A stretch of 23,394 nucleotides of DNA from DAOUMF01 sp034411955 (GTDB lineage: Bacteria; Chloroflexota; Dehalococcoidia; SM23-28-2; RBG-16-64-32), in the NCBI GenBank assembly GCA_034411955.1, contig DAOUMF010000102.1, positions 1 through 23,394 of the forward strand, read 5' to 3'. This document shows, in pieces, positions 15,787-23,234 of the stretch (position 1 is the stretch's first letter; each line of letters begins with the position of its first letter). A program made the position numbers and the translations under genes. The notes below the pieces were generated by a model that did no database searches, was not told the origin of the DNA, and saw nothing but the letters and a program-made list of their open reading frames with translations.

Positions 15787-15995
15787 GGCGCGGCCGCCGC
15801 GAGTTGACCCAAATCTTTCCTATGGTACCGATAGGCGTCCACCGACCGGCCCGTCTTCCTGCCAGCAGGCAGGCCCGCACTCTCCCCAAGCTCGGCCGCC
15901 GGCACCGGAAGCCACTCGGTGACCCCTTGCAGAAGACCCAGCAGAAACCCGAGCGGCGCGCTGACCTCGGCCTGCAATGAAGAGGCTATAGTCAC
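15783..15995 (-). pseudogene. uppP: Truncated undecaprenyl-diphosphatase (uppP/bacA) N-terminal remnant
   Basis: The first 31 codons end in FLLGLLQGVTEWLPV, the diagnostic first motif of UppP, which in intact proteins continues into (S/I)SSSGH. Here it breaks after LPV and runs into unrelated AAELGESAGLPAGRK sequence, stopping at codon 71, whereas the family needs about 260 residues with many membrane spans. The break lies about 30 bases from a CCTGCC/GGCAGG palindrome, suggesting loss by repeat-associated deletion. The GTG at 15995 begins 10 bases after the radical SAM stop, so it may once have been the next gene in that operon. UppP recycles undecaprenyl carrier lipid, so a functional copy should exist elsewhere. 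The assignment rests on one motif of about 15 residues. Confidence 0.5.
15858..15873. repeat. CCTGCC-AGCA-GGCAGG inverted repeat
   Basis: A 6-bp perfect stem with a four-base loop inside the uppP remnant. Its arms match part of the 22-bp palindrome at 17555-17576, so the two may be copies of one small mobile palindrome. Confidence 0.5.
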
Positions 15996-16005
15996 CCGCG
16001 GGCCC

Positions 16006-16938
16006 TCAGAGCTGGGAGCCGATCGCAGGCCCGAGGTATTCGTTCCGCAGACGGGACTGTCGGCGCCTCAGAGCGCTGTCGATGGTGGACAGCAGCTCTT
16101 CCTTCTCCTCTGGGAACTTGTAGCCCTCCCAGTCCTGTCGCAGGAACGGGGGATTGGAGAAGTGGTCGAAGCAAAGGCGGCCGGTGATCTCCAGGCGCTC
16201 CACCAGGGCCCTTATCTCGTGCGTCATCTCCAGCACGGACATCGCCTGGAATCTCCCCGCCTCGTACTCCTGGTAGAGCGGCGTGCCGGGGGCCAGGATG
16301 AGGGACCTGACCCTGGCGTAGTGCGGGTCGACGGCGTTGAGGACGCGGGCCGTGCCCTCTACGTGCTGTTGTGAGCGTTTCCGGCCACCCAGGCCCGGCA
16401 TAACGTACTCGGAGAGCTCGAAGCCAGCCTCCTTGACCCTGAGCCCGGCGGTGATCATCTGTTCAGAGCTGGTGCCCTTCTTCACCTGCTCAAGGACGAT
16501 GTCGTCGCCGCTCTCCAGCCCCAGGTGGAGGCGGTTCAGCCCCGCCTCGCGCAGCTGGCGCAGCTCGCCCGGGCCCTTAGTCAGCACTGTCTTCGCCCGG
16601 CCGTACGATGTCACCCGCTGCAGGGACGGGAATGCCTCGAGCAGGTAGGCCACGATCTGGACCAGGCCAACGGCCTTGACGATGATGGCGTTGGAGTCGG
16701 CCAGAAAGGCGGTGCGCGGCGCCACGACGTAACCCTGGCGGCGCATTTCGTCGCACTGCATCCGCAGCTCATCGATGCCGCCCTTTACCTCCTCCACCGA
16801 CCGCATCAGTGTCTTTCTCGGCACGTTCTTGTAGGCCGAGCAAAAAGTGCAGTAGTTCCAGGGGCAGCCGCGCATGACCCTGATGAGCAGGGAGCGAGCC
16901 TCGCTGGGCGGCCTCATAGGTGGGAGCTCGTAGGGCAT
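16006..16938 (-). CDS. Radical SAM protein of COG1032/HemN-like type, function unknown
   Basis: This 310-residue protein has the cluster motif RGCPWNYCTFCSAYKN near its N-terminus. Cysteines 25, 30 and 33 are spaced Cx4Cx2C, as I recall for the 'CPxNxCxFC' subgroup. The TIM-barrel SAM-binding features follow: GLNRLHLGLESGDD (the beta4 GlyGluSer-type motif) and FELSEYVMPGLGG. These proteins bind a 4Fe-4S cluster and S-adenosylmethionine and make a 5'-deoxyadenosyl radical, but this subgroup's substrate is not known to me. No B12-binding domain is present. The ATG at 16938 has GAGGGA seven bases upstream. The cupin gene lies 69 bases upstream on the same strand, so they may be co-transcribed. 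Confidence 0.85.
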   Translation of the reverse strand: MPYELPPMRPPSEARSLLIRVMRGCPWNYCTFCSAYKNVPRKTLMRSVEEVKGGIDELRMQCDEMRRQGYVVAPRTAFLADSNAIIVKAVGLVQIVAYLLEAFPSLQRVTSYGRAKTVLTKGPGELRQLREAGLNRLHLGLESGDDIVLEQVKKGTSSEQMITAGLRVKEAGFELSEYVMPGLGGRKRSQQHVEGTARVLNAVDPHYARVRSLILAPGTPLYQEYEAGRFQAMSVLEMTHEIRALVERLEITGRLCFDHFSNPPFLRQDWEGYKFPEEKEELLSTIDSALRRRQSRLRNEYLGPAIGSQL

Positions 16939-17007
16939 GACAATCCCTCAGCAGCGTACTCTGGCCCTCGCCAACATTCTACCGTGCTTCGCGAGTGGTC
17001 TCGACGA

Positions 17008-17349
17008 TCAGCCCGAGTTGCCCTCTGTCGCCGACCTCATCATCAGCAGCAGCATGATTACGGGCGTTCTTGCCTGAACGCTATGCCGAAGCTCAGGGGG
17101 CATACGAACCCATGCGCCGGCCCGGGCTTCCATGGGGTCATCCCCAAGCGTCAAGCGGGCCTCTCCTTGGATGATGTGGAGAATGGCTGGCATCGAGGCT
17201 GTATGCTCCGAGAGTTCCTGCCCGGCGTCGAACCCAAAGACCACGACCTTCACCTGGTCATCGCTGTACAACGTGCGACTGAGGATACCATCGGCGGGGA
17301 TGTCCACCTGCTGGGCCAGATCAGCAATATAGGTGTAGTCCGACCTCAT
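17008..17349 (-). CDS. Small cupin-domain protein
   Basis: A single-domain cupin of 113 residues from the ATG at 17349, which has GGAG eight bases upstream. The frame extends to 17466, but those residues are Cys/Ala-rich and not cupin-like. Cupin motif 1 is degenerate, reading GQELSEHTASMPAILHIIQGEA, with one clear histidine and no HxH pair. Motif 2 is WVRMPPELRHSVQA with the conserved PP..RH. This 'EHTASMPAIL' subgroup is common in bacteria and resembles small sensor-type or quercetin-type cupins; no reaction is established. The reduced ligand set suggests weak or no metal catalysis. The protein is cytoplasmic, with no signal sequence. Confidence 0.85.
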   Translation of the reverse strand: MRSDYTYIADLAQQVDIPADGILSRTLYSDDQVKVVVFGFDAGQELSEHTASMPAILHIIQGEARLTLGDDPMEARAGAWVRMPPELRHSVQARTPVIMLLLMMRSATEGNSG

Positions 17350-17504
17350 CACGACATCTCCTAGACCCACCGCCGCACAAGAAGCACGGCACTGGCCGCG
17401 AGCGTGAACCATAGCATACCGCACCGCCTTGCCTAAGTGGCAGCATTGTGCGCCCGGGGTAGGCAATGTGTTTCGAGGCGCAGCGAATTGTCTCGACGCG
17501 ACGC

Positions 17505-17587
17505 TGGAGTTCTTCGCCGAGTTTATCCTGAGCGAGCGTCAGATTCTTCGCTCCGCCTGCCTGCCGGCAGGCAGGCTCAGAATGACA
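17505..17587. repeat. REP/MITE-like palindromic intergenic element
   Basis: The element has nested inverted repeats. Outer arms CTGAGC (17528-17533) and GCTCAG (17575-17580) enclose a perfect 22-bp palindrome (17555-17576, centre GCCGGC). Two direct TTCTTCG copies lie inside, and the right end is CAGAATGACA. Such 'TTTATCCTGAGCG..TCTTCGCTCCG..CTCAGAATGACA' elements are spread between genes in many Chloroflexota-like genomes, by recollection. It lies between the cupin gene and the stop of the last glutamine synthetase gene, where it may end or protect the nitrogen-operon mRNA. Confidence 0.6.
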
Positions 17588-17605
17588 GCGGGGAAGGCTG
17601 CCCCT

Positions 17606-18955
17606 CTACAGGATCGGCAGGTAGCGCTTCAGCTCGTAGTCGGTGACCTGACGGCGGTAGTCGGACCACTCGATCTTCTTGTTGCTCAGCAGGCTGTGGA
17701 ACAGGTGGTCGCCCAGGCAGCGGCGGAGGAGGTCGCTCTCCTCGGCCAGCTCGACCGCCTCCCAGAGGCTGCCCGGCAGGTGGGAGATGCCCCGCTCCCG
17801 GCGCTCCTCCTCGCTCATCTCGTTGCCGTTCTCCTCAGCGGGCTCCGGGCAGGGGTACTCCTTCTCGATCCCCTCCCGGCCGGCGGCCAGCATAACGGCA
17901 AAGGCCAGGTAGGGGTTGCAGGCGGGATCCGGCGACCGGTACTCGATGCGGGTGGCGTTCTCCTGGCCGGGCTTGTACTCCGGCACGCGGACGAGGTCAG
18001 AGCGGTTGCGGCGAGCCCAGGAGACGTAGACGGGCGCCTCGAAGCCCAAGGGTCCGAGGCCAGGCACGAGGCGCTTGTAGGAGTTCACCCACTGGTTGGT
18101 CACCAGGGTGATCTCGCGGGCGTGGCGGAGGAGGCCGGCGATATAGCTGCGAGCCAGGGCCGAGAGGTAGTAGGGATCAGCGGCGTCGAAGAAGACGTTG
18201 CCCTCCCCTTTGAGCAACCACTGGTGGACGTGCATGCCGGAGCCGTTCTCAGCGGCTACGGGCTTGGGCATGAAGGTCGCGTACACGTTATGCCTCAGGG
18301 CGATCTCCTTTACCACCTGGCGGGACGTCATCACGTTGTCGGCCATCGAAAGAGCGTCTGTGGGGCGGACGTCTATCTCGTGCTGGCTGGAGGCGCCCTC
18401 GTGGTGACCACGCTCCACCTCGATGCCCATCTCCTCCAGGGCGAGCACGGTCTCCCGCCGTACTTCCGTGGCCTCGTCCAGAGGTGTGAGGTCGAAGTAG
18501 CCGCCCTGGTCCAGCAGTTCGCTGCCCCCGGACTCGGCGAAGTAGAAGTATTCCAGCTCCGGCCCCACGTAGTAGGTGTAGCCCAGATCCGTGGCCCGCT
18601 GGAGGTTGCGGCGTAGGACGTAGCGGGGGTCACCCTCGAAGGGCCTGCCGTCAGGGTGGAGGATGTCGCAGAACATGCGGGCCACGGAGCGCTCCTGAGG
18701 CCGCCAGGGGATGATGGCGAAGGTGGCGGGGTCGGGCATGGCGACCATGTCGCTCTCGTCGATGCGGGCGAACCCGTCGATGGAGGAGCCGTCGAAGCCC
18801 GCGCCTTCCTCCAGAGAGGCCTCCAGTTCCCCGGCTGGAATGGCTATGCTCTTCAGGTTGCCCAGGATGTCCGTGAACCAGAGGCGGATGAACTTTACGT
18901 CGTGCTCCCGAACGGTCTGGAGAACGTGATCCCTGCCCACGCCATCGCTGCCCAT
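17606..18955 (-). CDS. glnA: Glutamine synthetase type I, alpha (GSI-alpha) form
   Basis: It makes glutamine from glutamate, ammonia and ATP and would form a dodecamer in the cytoplasm. It has 449 residues, the length of Bacillus-type enzymes. Active-site groups are present: GFDGSSIDGFARIDESDM, GPELEYFYF, GHHEGASSQHEID, NGSGMHVHQ, the RNRSD arginine and RIEYRSPDP. Arg64 matches the GFxRI arginine that mediates glutamine feedback in Bacillus. The region where beta-type enzymes carry the adenylylated tyrosine reads ENGNEMSEEERR and has no tyrosine. A five-residue insertion (LGPLG, 300-304) sits just before the flap glutamate (Glu306). The ATG at 18955 has CAGGAGG nine bases upstream and follows the other synthetase gene by 30 bases, as the last gene of the nitrogen cluster. 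Confidence 0.96.
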   Translation of the reverse strand: MGSDGVGRDHVLQTVREHDVKFIRLWFTDILGNLKSIAIPAGELEASLEEGAGFDGSSIDGFARIDESDMVAMPDPATFAIIPWRPQERSVARMFCDILHPDGRPFEGDPRYVLRRNLQRATDLGYTYYVGPELEYFYFAESGGSELLDQGGYFDLTPLDEATEVRRETVLALEEMGIEVERGHHEGASSQHEIDVRPTDALSMADNVMTSRQVVKEIALRHNVYATFMPKPVAAENGSGMHVHQWLLKGEGNVFFDAADPYYLSALARSYIAGLLRHAREITLVTNQWVNSYKRLVPGLGPLGFEAPVYVSWARRNRSDLVRVPEYKPGQENATRIEYRSPDPACNPYLAFAVMLAAGREGIEKEYPCPEPAEENGNEMSEEERRERGISHLPGSLWEAVELAEESDLLRRCLGDHLFHSLLSNKKIEWSDYRRQVTDYELKRYLPIL

Positions 18956-18985
18956 GACTGTCCGCCTCCTGGCCCGTGGGCCGGG

Positions 18986-20440
18986 CTAAATATCGTAGTA
19001 CATGTAGAACTCGTAGGGGTGTGGCCTCAGGCGGAGGGGGTCCACCTCCTGCGTCCGCTTGTAGTCGATCCACGTACTCAGCAGATCCTCCGTGAACACA
19101 TCGCCACGCAAGAGGAACTCGCAATCCCTTTCCAGGGCGTCCAGTACCTTCTCCAGGCTGCCTGGGACGGTCTGAATGCGGGCGACCTCTGCGGGAGGCA
19201 GTTCGTAGACGTCTACGTCCATAGGGTCGCCGGGGTCTATCTCGTTCATGATGCCGTCCAGGCCGGCCATGAGAATGGCGGCGAAGGCGAGGTACGGGTT
19301 GCAGGAGGGGTCCGGCGTCCGGAACTCCACTCGCTTGGCGGCGGGGCTCAAGGCGTACATGGGGATGCGGACGCAGGCGCTGCGGTTGCGCTGGGAGTAG
19401 ACAAGGTTCACGGGCGCTTCGTAGCCCGGCACCAGCCGGCGATAGGAGTTGGCGGTGGGGGCCACCAGCGCTGCCAAGGCCGGCGAATGCTTCAGGAGAC
19501 CACCGATGAAGTACATGCCCGTCAGGCTCATCTGAGCGTAGCCCTCAGGATCCCAGAAGAGGTTCTCACCGTCCTTCCACAGGCTGATGTGGACGTGCAT
19601 GCCAGTCCCGTTGTCGCCGAAGATGGGCTTGGGCATGAATGTGACGGTCTTTCCGTGCCGGTGGGCTACGTTCTTGAGGATGTACTTGTAGAGCATCACC
19701 TGGTCCGCCATGCGCGTGAGGCGCCCGTAGCGCATGTCGATCTCCCCCTGTCCCGCCGTGGCCACCTCGTGGTGATGGAGTTCGATTTCAATGCCCGCCT
19801 GCATCATCTTGAGGACGGCCTCGGAGCGAAGATCTTGGAGGCTGTCCACCGGCGGGGTGGGTACGTAGCCTTCCTTCGAGCGAGGCCGATGGCCCAGGTT
19901 GTGGCCGCCGTCCTTGCCCGAGTTCCAGATTCCCTCCTCGGAGTCGATGTAGTAAAAGGAGTGGTGTCCCTGGACGTCATAGCGGACGCTGTCAAAGATG
20001 AAGAACTCCACCTCGGGGCCGCAGTAGACGGTGGCGCCGATGCCGGTGGACTGCAGGTATGCCTCCGCCTTCTCGGCCGTGTGGCGGGGGCTCCGCCAGT
20101 AGGGGCCCCTGGTCAGGGGGTCCTTGAGATCACAGAGCAGGGAGAGGGTCGGCACGCCGTAGATGGGGTCCACGAAGGCGGAGGTGGGGTCCGGGACCAG
20201 CAGCATGTCACTTTCGTTGATGGCTTGGAAGCCGCGCAGGCTGGAGCCGTCGAAGCCCACGCCAGAGCTGAAGAGGCTCTCGCTGAGTTCCTCCATCGGA
20301 ATGGAGAAATGCTGCATCATCCCAGGGAGGTCGGTGAACTTCAGGTCAACTATCTGAAGCCCTTTCTCACGGCAGAAGGCGATGACCTCTCCGGGCGTCT
20401 CAAGATCCGGCTTCTTCACTACCTCTACTTGCTGAGCCAT
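18986..20440 (-). CDS. glnA: Glutamine synthetase type I, beta (GSI-beta) form
   Basis: A second glutamine synthetase, 484 residues, with the longer layout of enterobacterial and cyanobacterial enzymes. Metal and substrate groups are intact: GFDGSSLRGF, GPEVEFFIF, HHHEVATAGQGEID, NGTGMHVHIS, VPGYEAP, RNRSACVRIP and VEFRTPDPSCNPYLA. It has the GSI-beta insert around DSEEGIWNSGKDGGHNLGHR. DVYELPPAEVARIQTVPGSL keeps a tyrosine (Tyr412) where Escherichia coli Tyr397 is adenylylated, although whether an adenylyltransferase exists cannot be seen here. The ATG at 20440 has GAGAGGAGG nearby and lies inside the 3' end of the flotillin gene (41-base overlap), indicating coupled translation. It is followed directly by the alpha-type gene. 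Confidence 0.97.
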   Translation of the reverse strand: MAQQVEVVKKPDLETPGEVIAFCREKGLQIVDLKFTDLPGMMQHFSIPMEELSESLFSSGVGFDGSSLRGFQAINESDMLLVPDPTSAFVDPIYGVPTLSLLCDLKDPLTRGPYWRSPRHTAEKAEAYLQSTGIGATVYCGPEVEFFIFDSVRYDVQGHHSFYYIDSEEGIWNSGKDGGHNLGHRPRSKEGYVPTPPVDSLQDLRSEAVLKMMQAGIEIELHHHEVATAGQGEIDMRYGRLTRMADQVMLYKYILKNVAHRHGKTVTFMPKPIFGDNGTGMHVHISLWKDGENLFWDPEGYAQMSLTGMYFIGGLLKHSPALAALVAPTANSYRRLVPGYEAPVNLVYSQRNRSACVRIPMYALSPAAKRVEFRTPDPSCNPYLAFAAILMAGLDGIMNEIDPGDPMDVDVYELPPAEVARIQTVPGSLEKVLDALERDCEFLLRGDVFTEDLLSTWIDYKRTQEVDPLRLRPHPYEFYMYYDI

Positions 20441-21818
20441 CGCTGGTGCCTCCTCTCAATCCGGGCACGCGCTTCAAGAGTTCCTCCAGCTTCACGCCCG
20501 TCAGTGCCTCCACCATCGGCGGGAGCTGGGCGATGACGTTGGTTACATCTCTGGTGATCTTGCTAGCTCCGGCGCCGGCGGAGTCGCCACCGCCGTTGGA
20601 CACGACCACAATCTTCTCCGTCTTGGCCAGGGGTGCAGCCACGGCCTCCGCCATCTTGGGCAGGATGTTGACGAACATCTCGCTGACGGCGGCCTCGTTG
20701 TACTCGCCCCAGGCGCTAGCCTTCTCGCTCATGGTCTCCGCCTCGGAGAGGCCCTTCTGCTTTATCACCTCAGCCTCAGCGAAACCGCGGGTCCTGATGG
20801 CCTCCGCCTCGCCTGCGGCCTCCGTCTCCCGCCGCTGCCTTTCGGCGGCGGCCAGGGTCTCGATGCGCTGGCGCTCGGCCTCGGCCGGCTTTACAACTTC
20901 GGCCAGGAGCTCCCGCTCCCTGCGAGCGACCTCCTTCTCCTCGAGTTCGGCCTGCATGTCCTTCTCGACGATGCCCAGGCGGACCTCCTCCTCTTTGACC
21001 GACTGGGCGGTCTTGAACCGCTGGAGGTCATAGGCGAGGTCGGCCTCCGCCTTGACCTGACTGATCTCCGCCTCATATTCGGCGCGCTTCATCTCGTGGT
21101 CGCGCCTGGCTTCCTCGATCTTGGTGTCGGCCTGGTAGCGGAAGGTCTTGGCCTCTTCATCGGCGCTGGCCTCACCGATGATGGCATCGCGCTTGACCTG
21201 GGCGGCGCGGGGACGGCCGAGGGCCTCCAGATAGCCTCTGGGGTCGCTGATGACCTTAATGGTCAGGGAGATGATCTCCAGGCCCATCTTGGCCAGGTCC
21301 ACGCTGGCCGCTTCCTTGACCTTACTTGCGAACTCTGCTCGTTTGGTGTAGATGTCCTCGATCGTGGAGGCGCCCAGGACCGCCCGCAGGTGACCGTCGC
21401 AGACCTGCACCGCGGTCTTCATGATGTCGTCCAGGGGCCTGGACAGGAACTGTTCGGCGGCAAAGGCGATGGACTCGTCGTCGCCCCTCACCTTGATCTG
21501 GACCACCCCGTCCACGGCCACCGGCACCCCGTGCACGGTGTACACCTCGGGCGTCTTCACCTCCAGGTTCATCAGCTCCAGGGACAGGCTCCTGAGCGAC
21601 TCGATGATGGGCCAGACCACGGTGCCGCCACCGCGGACAATGCGATAGCCCAGTACCCTCCGCTCGCCCTCGGCATCCACCAGAGTGGTCTTGCGGCCGC
21701 AGATGATGAGAACCTCGTTGGGTCCCGCTTTCATGTATCTGGCGGCGGCCACTGGCAGGGTTATGGGGAAAAACAGGATGGCCAGGATTACCAGCCAGAT
21801 GGGCGTCTCGGTTTTCAC
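20400..21818 (-). CDS. floT: Flotillin-like SPFH/band 7 protein (YuaG/FloT type)
   Basis: This membrane scaffold has 472 residues. One N-terminal hydrophobic segment (about residues 8-26) is followed by the SPFH domain (about 28-215), with IVRGGGTVVWPIIESLRSLS and NLEVKTPEVYTVHGVPVAVDG closely resembling Bacillus FloT. A long Glu/Ala/Arg-rich coiled coil (about 215-400) contains EAE-type repeats such as GFAEAEVIKQKGLSEAE. The C-terminal part has IVVVSNGGG and TRDVTNVIAQLPPMVEALTGV. Flotillins oligomerise and organise membrane microdomains. The GTG at 21818 has GGAAGGAGG eight bases upstream and lies 18 bases after the upstream unknown gene. Its 3' end overlaps the glnA start, an unusual partner. 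A link to membrane localisation of nitrogen enzymes is inference. Confidence 0.93.
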   Translation of the reverse strand: MKTETPIWLVILAILFFPITLPVAAARYMKAGPNEVLIICGRKTTLVDAEGERRVLGYRIVRGGGTVVWPIIESLRSLSLELMNLEVKTPEVYTVHGVPVAVDGVVQIKVRGDDESIAFAAEQFLSRPLDDIMKTAVQVCDGHLRAVLGASTIEDIYTKRAEFASKVKEAASVDLAKMGLEIISLTIKVISDPRGYLEALGRPRAAQVKRDAIIGEASADEEAKTFRYQADTKIEEARRDHEMKRAEYEAEISQVKAEADLAYDLQRFKTAQSVKEEEVRLGIVEKDMQAELEEKEVARRERELLAEVVKPAEAERQRIETLAAAERQRRETEAAGEAEAIRTRGFAEAEVIKQKGLSEAETMSEKASAWGEYNEAAVSEMFVNILPKMAEAVAAPLAKTEKIVVVSNGGGDSAGAGASKITRDVTNVIAQLPPMVEALTGVKLEELLKRVPGLRGGTSDGSASRGSEEAGS

Positions 21819-21836
21819 CGTTCTGCCTCCTTCCTT

Positions 21837-22811
21837 CTAGGGACTGGCGGTCTCCAGGGTCAATATGGTGGCCCTGGGGAGCCTCCTTGCCCGTATTAGC
21901 TCCTCTGTTACGTGTCGCAATAGCTCATCGAAGTTGGGGGAAAAGATGAGACTCGGCTTGCTGTTCCTGTCCACGGCGAAAGCCTCCCCATCGACCTCGT
22001 ATACAGGCATCTCCACCCGGGCCTCTTCGCCGAAGTAGCTCAGGACGTAACCGCTAGGCTTCGCGTGCCCCTCAAGGGCCTCCCAGACCTCCTCCCCCAC
22101 CTGTTCCATCTTGAGGTCGAAAGGAGAGGAGAGGGCTCTGTTGGCGACCAGATCGGCGGCGATCTCCCGGCGCAGGGCGAACACGTCCGCCACGTCCAGG
22201 AAGCGAGAAGGAACGCCGATGACATCGTAGTTGAGCCGGAGGCCTCCGCTGGTGGGTTGGCTGAAGATGGGTATCCAGCCTTTGCCGTTGCCGAAGGCCA
22301 GGGCCATCGGATATGTCTGGAGATCTTTCCAGAGGACGATGCTGACCTCGATCTCATCCCTGGAGCGCAGTTTGCCGATGCCCAAGAGATGATCGCCCAG
22401 CCTCTGCCAGAGCTGGCCGATGTCCTCAGCGGTCAGGGTAGGCCCGTCAGGCAAGTGGAGGCAGAGCTTGCCGCCGCTCAGATAGATCGGCAGTTTGTCC
22501 CATATGGGCATGGAGAGGATGTAGTAGGGCAGCGTACCATAGTCGATCACCGCCTCGATGGCTTCGGGAATGACGCTCTCCAGGGCAGCCAGATTGCCTT
22601 TTTCGACGGTGGTGCCCAAGATCTGCGTCGAGTACAGCTCCTTCACGAGGGGGTGGTGGCCTCGGTTGGGCTTCCAGAAGATGGGCATGTGGGCGATGCG
22701 TCCCTCGCCCGGCAGCACGGCGCTCATATCCACCTCAAAGAAGTATCGAGGTTGGCTCTGGGAGCCCTCTTCATAGGAGAGGTTCTTGCTTACCTGAATA
22801 TCGAAATGCAT
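21837..22811 (-). CDS. Conserved-looking protein of unknown function in the nitrogen cluster
   Basis: I do not recognise this protein. From the ATG at 22811 it has 324 residues. AGGAGGGGG lies just upstream and strongly supports this start; the frame is open to 22871, but that start would overlap the P-II gene. No signal peptide or membrane span is visible. It is a mixed alpha/beta, fairly acidic protein with a single cysteine (GGKLCLHLPDG). Recurrent features are aromatic-hydrophobic strands such as RYFFEVDMSAVLPGEG, MPIFWKPNRG, IWDKLPIYLSGG and GKGWIPIFSQPTSGGLRLNYD. A helical region (about 210-262) precedes a final beta segment and helix (FDELLRHVTEELIRARRLP). It sits 46 bases after P-II and 18 before flotillin. 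That suggests a role tied to ammonium sensing or flotillin assembly, but no function can be assigned. Confidence 0.82.
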   Translation of the reverse strand: MHFDIQVSKNLSYEEGSQSQPRYFFEVDMSAVLPGEGRIAHMPIFWKPNRGHHPLVKELYSTQILGTTVEKGNLAALESVIPEAIEAVIDYGTLPYYILSMPIWDKLPIYLSGGKLCLHLPDGPTLTAEDIGQLWQRLGDHLLGIGKLRSRDEIEVSIVLWKDLQTYPMALAFGNGKGWIPIFSQPTSGGLRLNYDVIGVPSRFLDVADVFALRREIAADLVANRALSSPFDLKMEQVGEEVWEALEGHAKPSGYVLSYFGEEARVEMPVYEVDGEAFAVDRNSKPSLIFSPNFDELLRHVTEELIRARRLPRATILTLETASP

Positions 22812-22857
22812 GGCTCCCCCTCCTATGCTCCTCAGATTCCTCTGCATGTCCTTCCAG

Positions 22858-23196
22858 CTAAATCGCGACATCGCCTCGCTCCCCCGTCCGTATCCGGACC
22901 ACTTCCTGCATTGGCGAGACGAATATCTTGCCGTCTCCGACGTCCCCCGTCCAGGCCGCCTTCATGATGGCATTAATGACTTCCTCTACCTCCTCATCCT
23001 TGACCACGACGTCCATCTTGAGCTTCGGCAGGATATCGGCGGGAAAACTCGATGTGCCTCGCCAGTAGGTCTCCCCGCGCTGACGGCCGCGCCCCCTGAC
23101 CGGGGTGATATTGAACGACGGGATGCCCGCCCTCTCCAGGGCATCCTTGACGTCCACCAACTTCTCTTCCCGGACAATGGCCTCGACCTTCTTCAT
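22858..23196 (-). CDS. glnK: Nitrogen regulatory protein P-II (GlnK/GlnB)
   Basis: This 112-residue trimeric signal protein binds ATP/ADP and 2-oxoglutarate and typically controls the ammonium channel and glutamine synthesis. It has the MKKVEAIVREEKLVDVKDAL start, the GRGRQRG segment leading into the T-loop, and the C-terminal GDGKIFVSPMQEVVRIRTGERG with the phosphate-binding residues. The T-loop reads ETYWRGTSSFPADILPKLK. Position 51, the uridylylated tyrosine in enterobacteria, is Phe, preceded by two serines. The start at 23196 has AAGGGGG seven bases upstream; the frame continues to 23325, but those residues are not P-II. It lies 38 bases after amtB, the usual amtB-glnK pairing, supporting the GlnK type. 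Confidence 0.95.
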   Translation of the reverse strand: MKKVEAIVREEKLVDVKDALERAGIPSFNITPVRGRGRQRGETYWRGTSSFPADILPKLKMDVVVKDEEVEEVINAIMKAAWTGDVGDGKIFVSPMQEVVRIRTGERGDVAI

Positions 23197-23234
23197 GGCT
23201 ACCCCCTTGGCAGTTCCTCTACTTGCCGCATGGC

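Noticed and set aside
17429..18616. 395-residue plus-strand open frame opposite the alpha-type synthetase
   Set aside because: Antisense shadow; it also crosses the repeat element and has no recognisable motif.
18656..20536. 626-residue plus-strand open frame opposite the glutamine synthetases
   Set aside because: It is the antisense of two strongly conserved genes; its Gly/Val/His-rich product has no domain. Long antisense frames are expected in GC-rich DNA.
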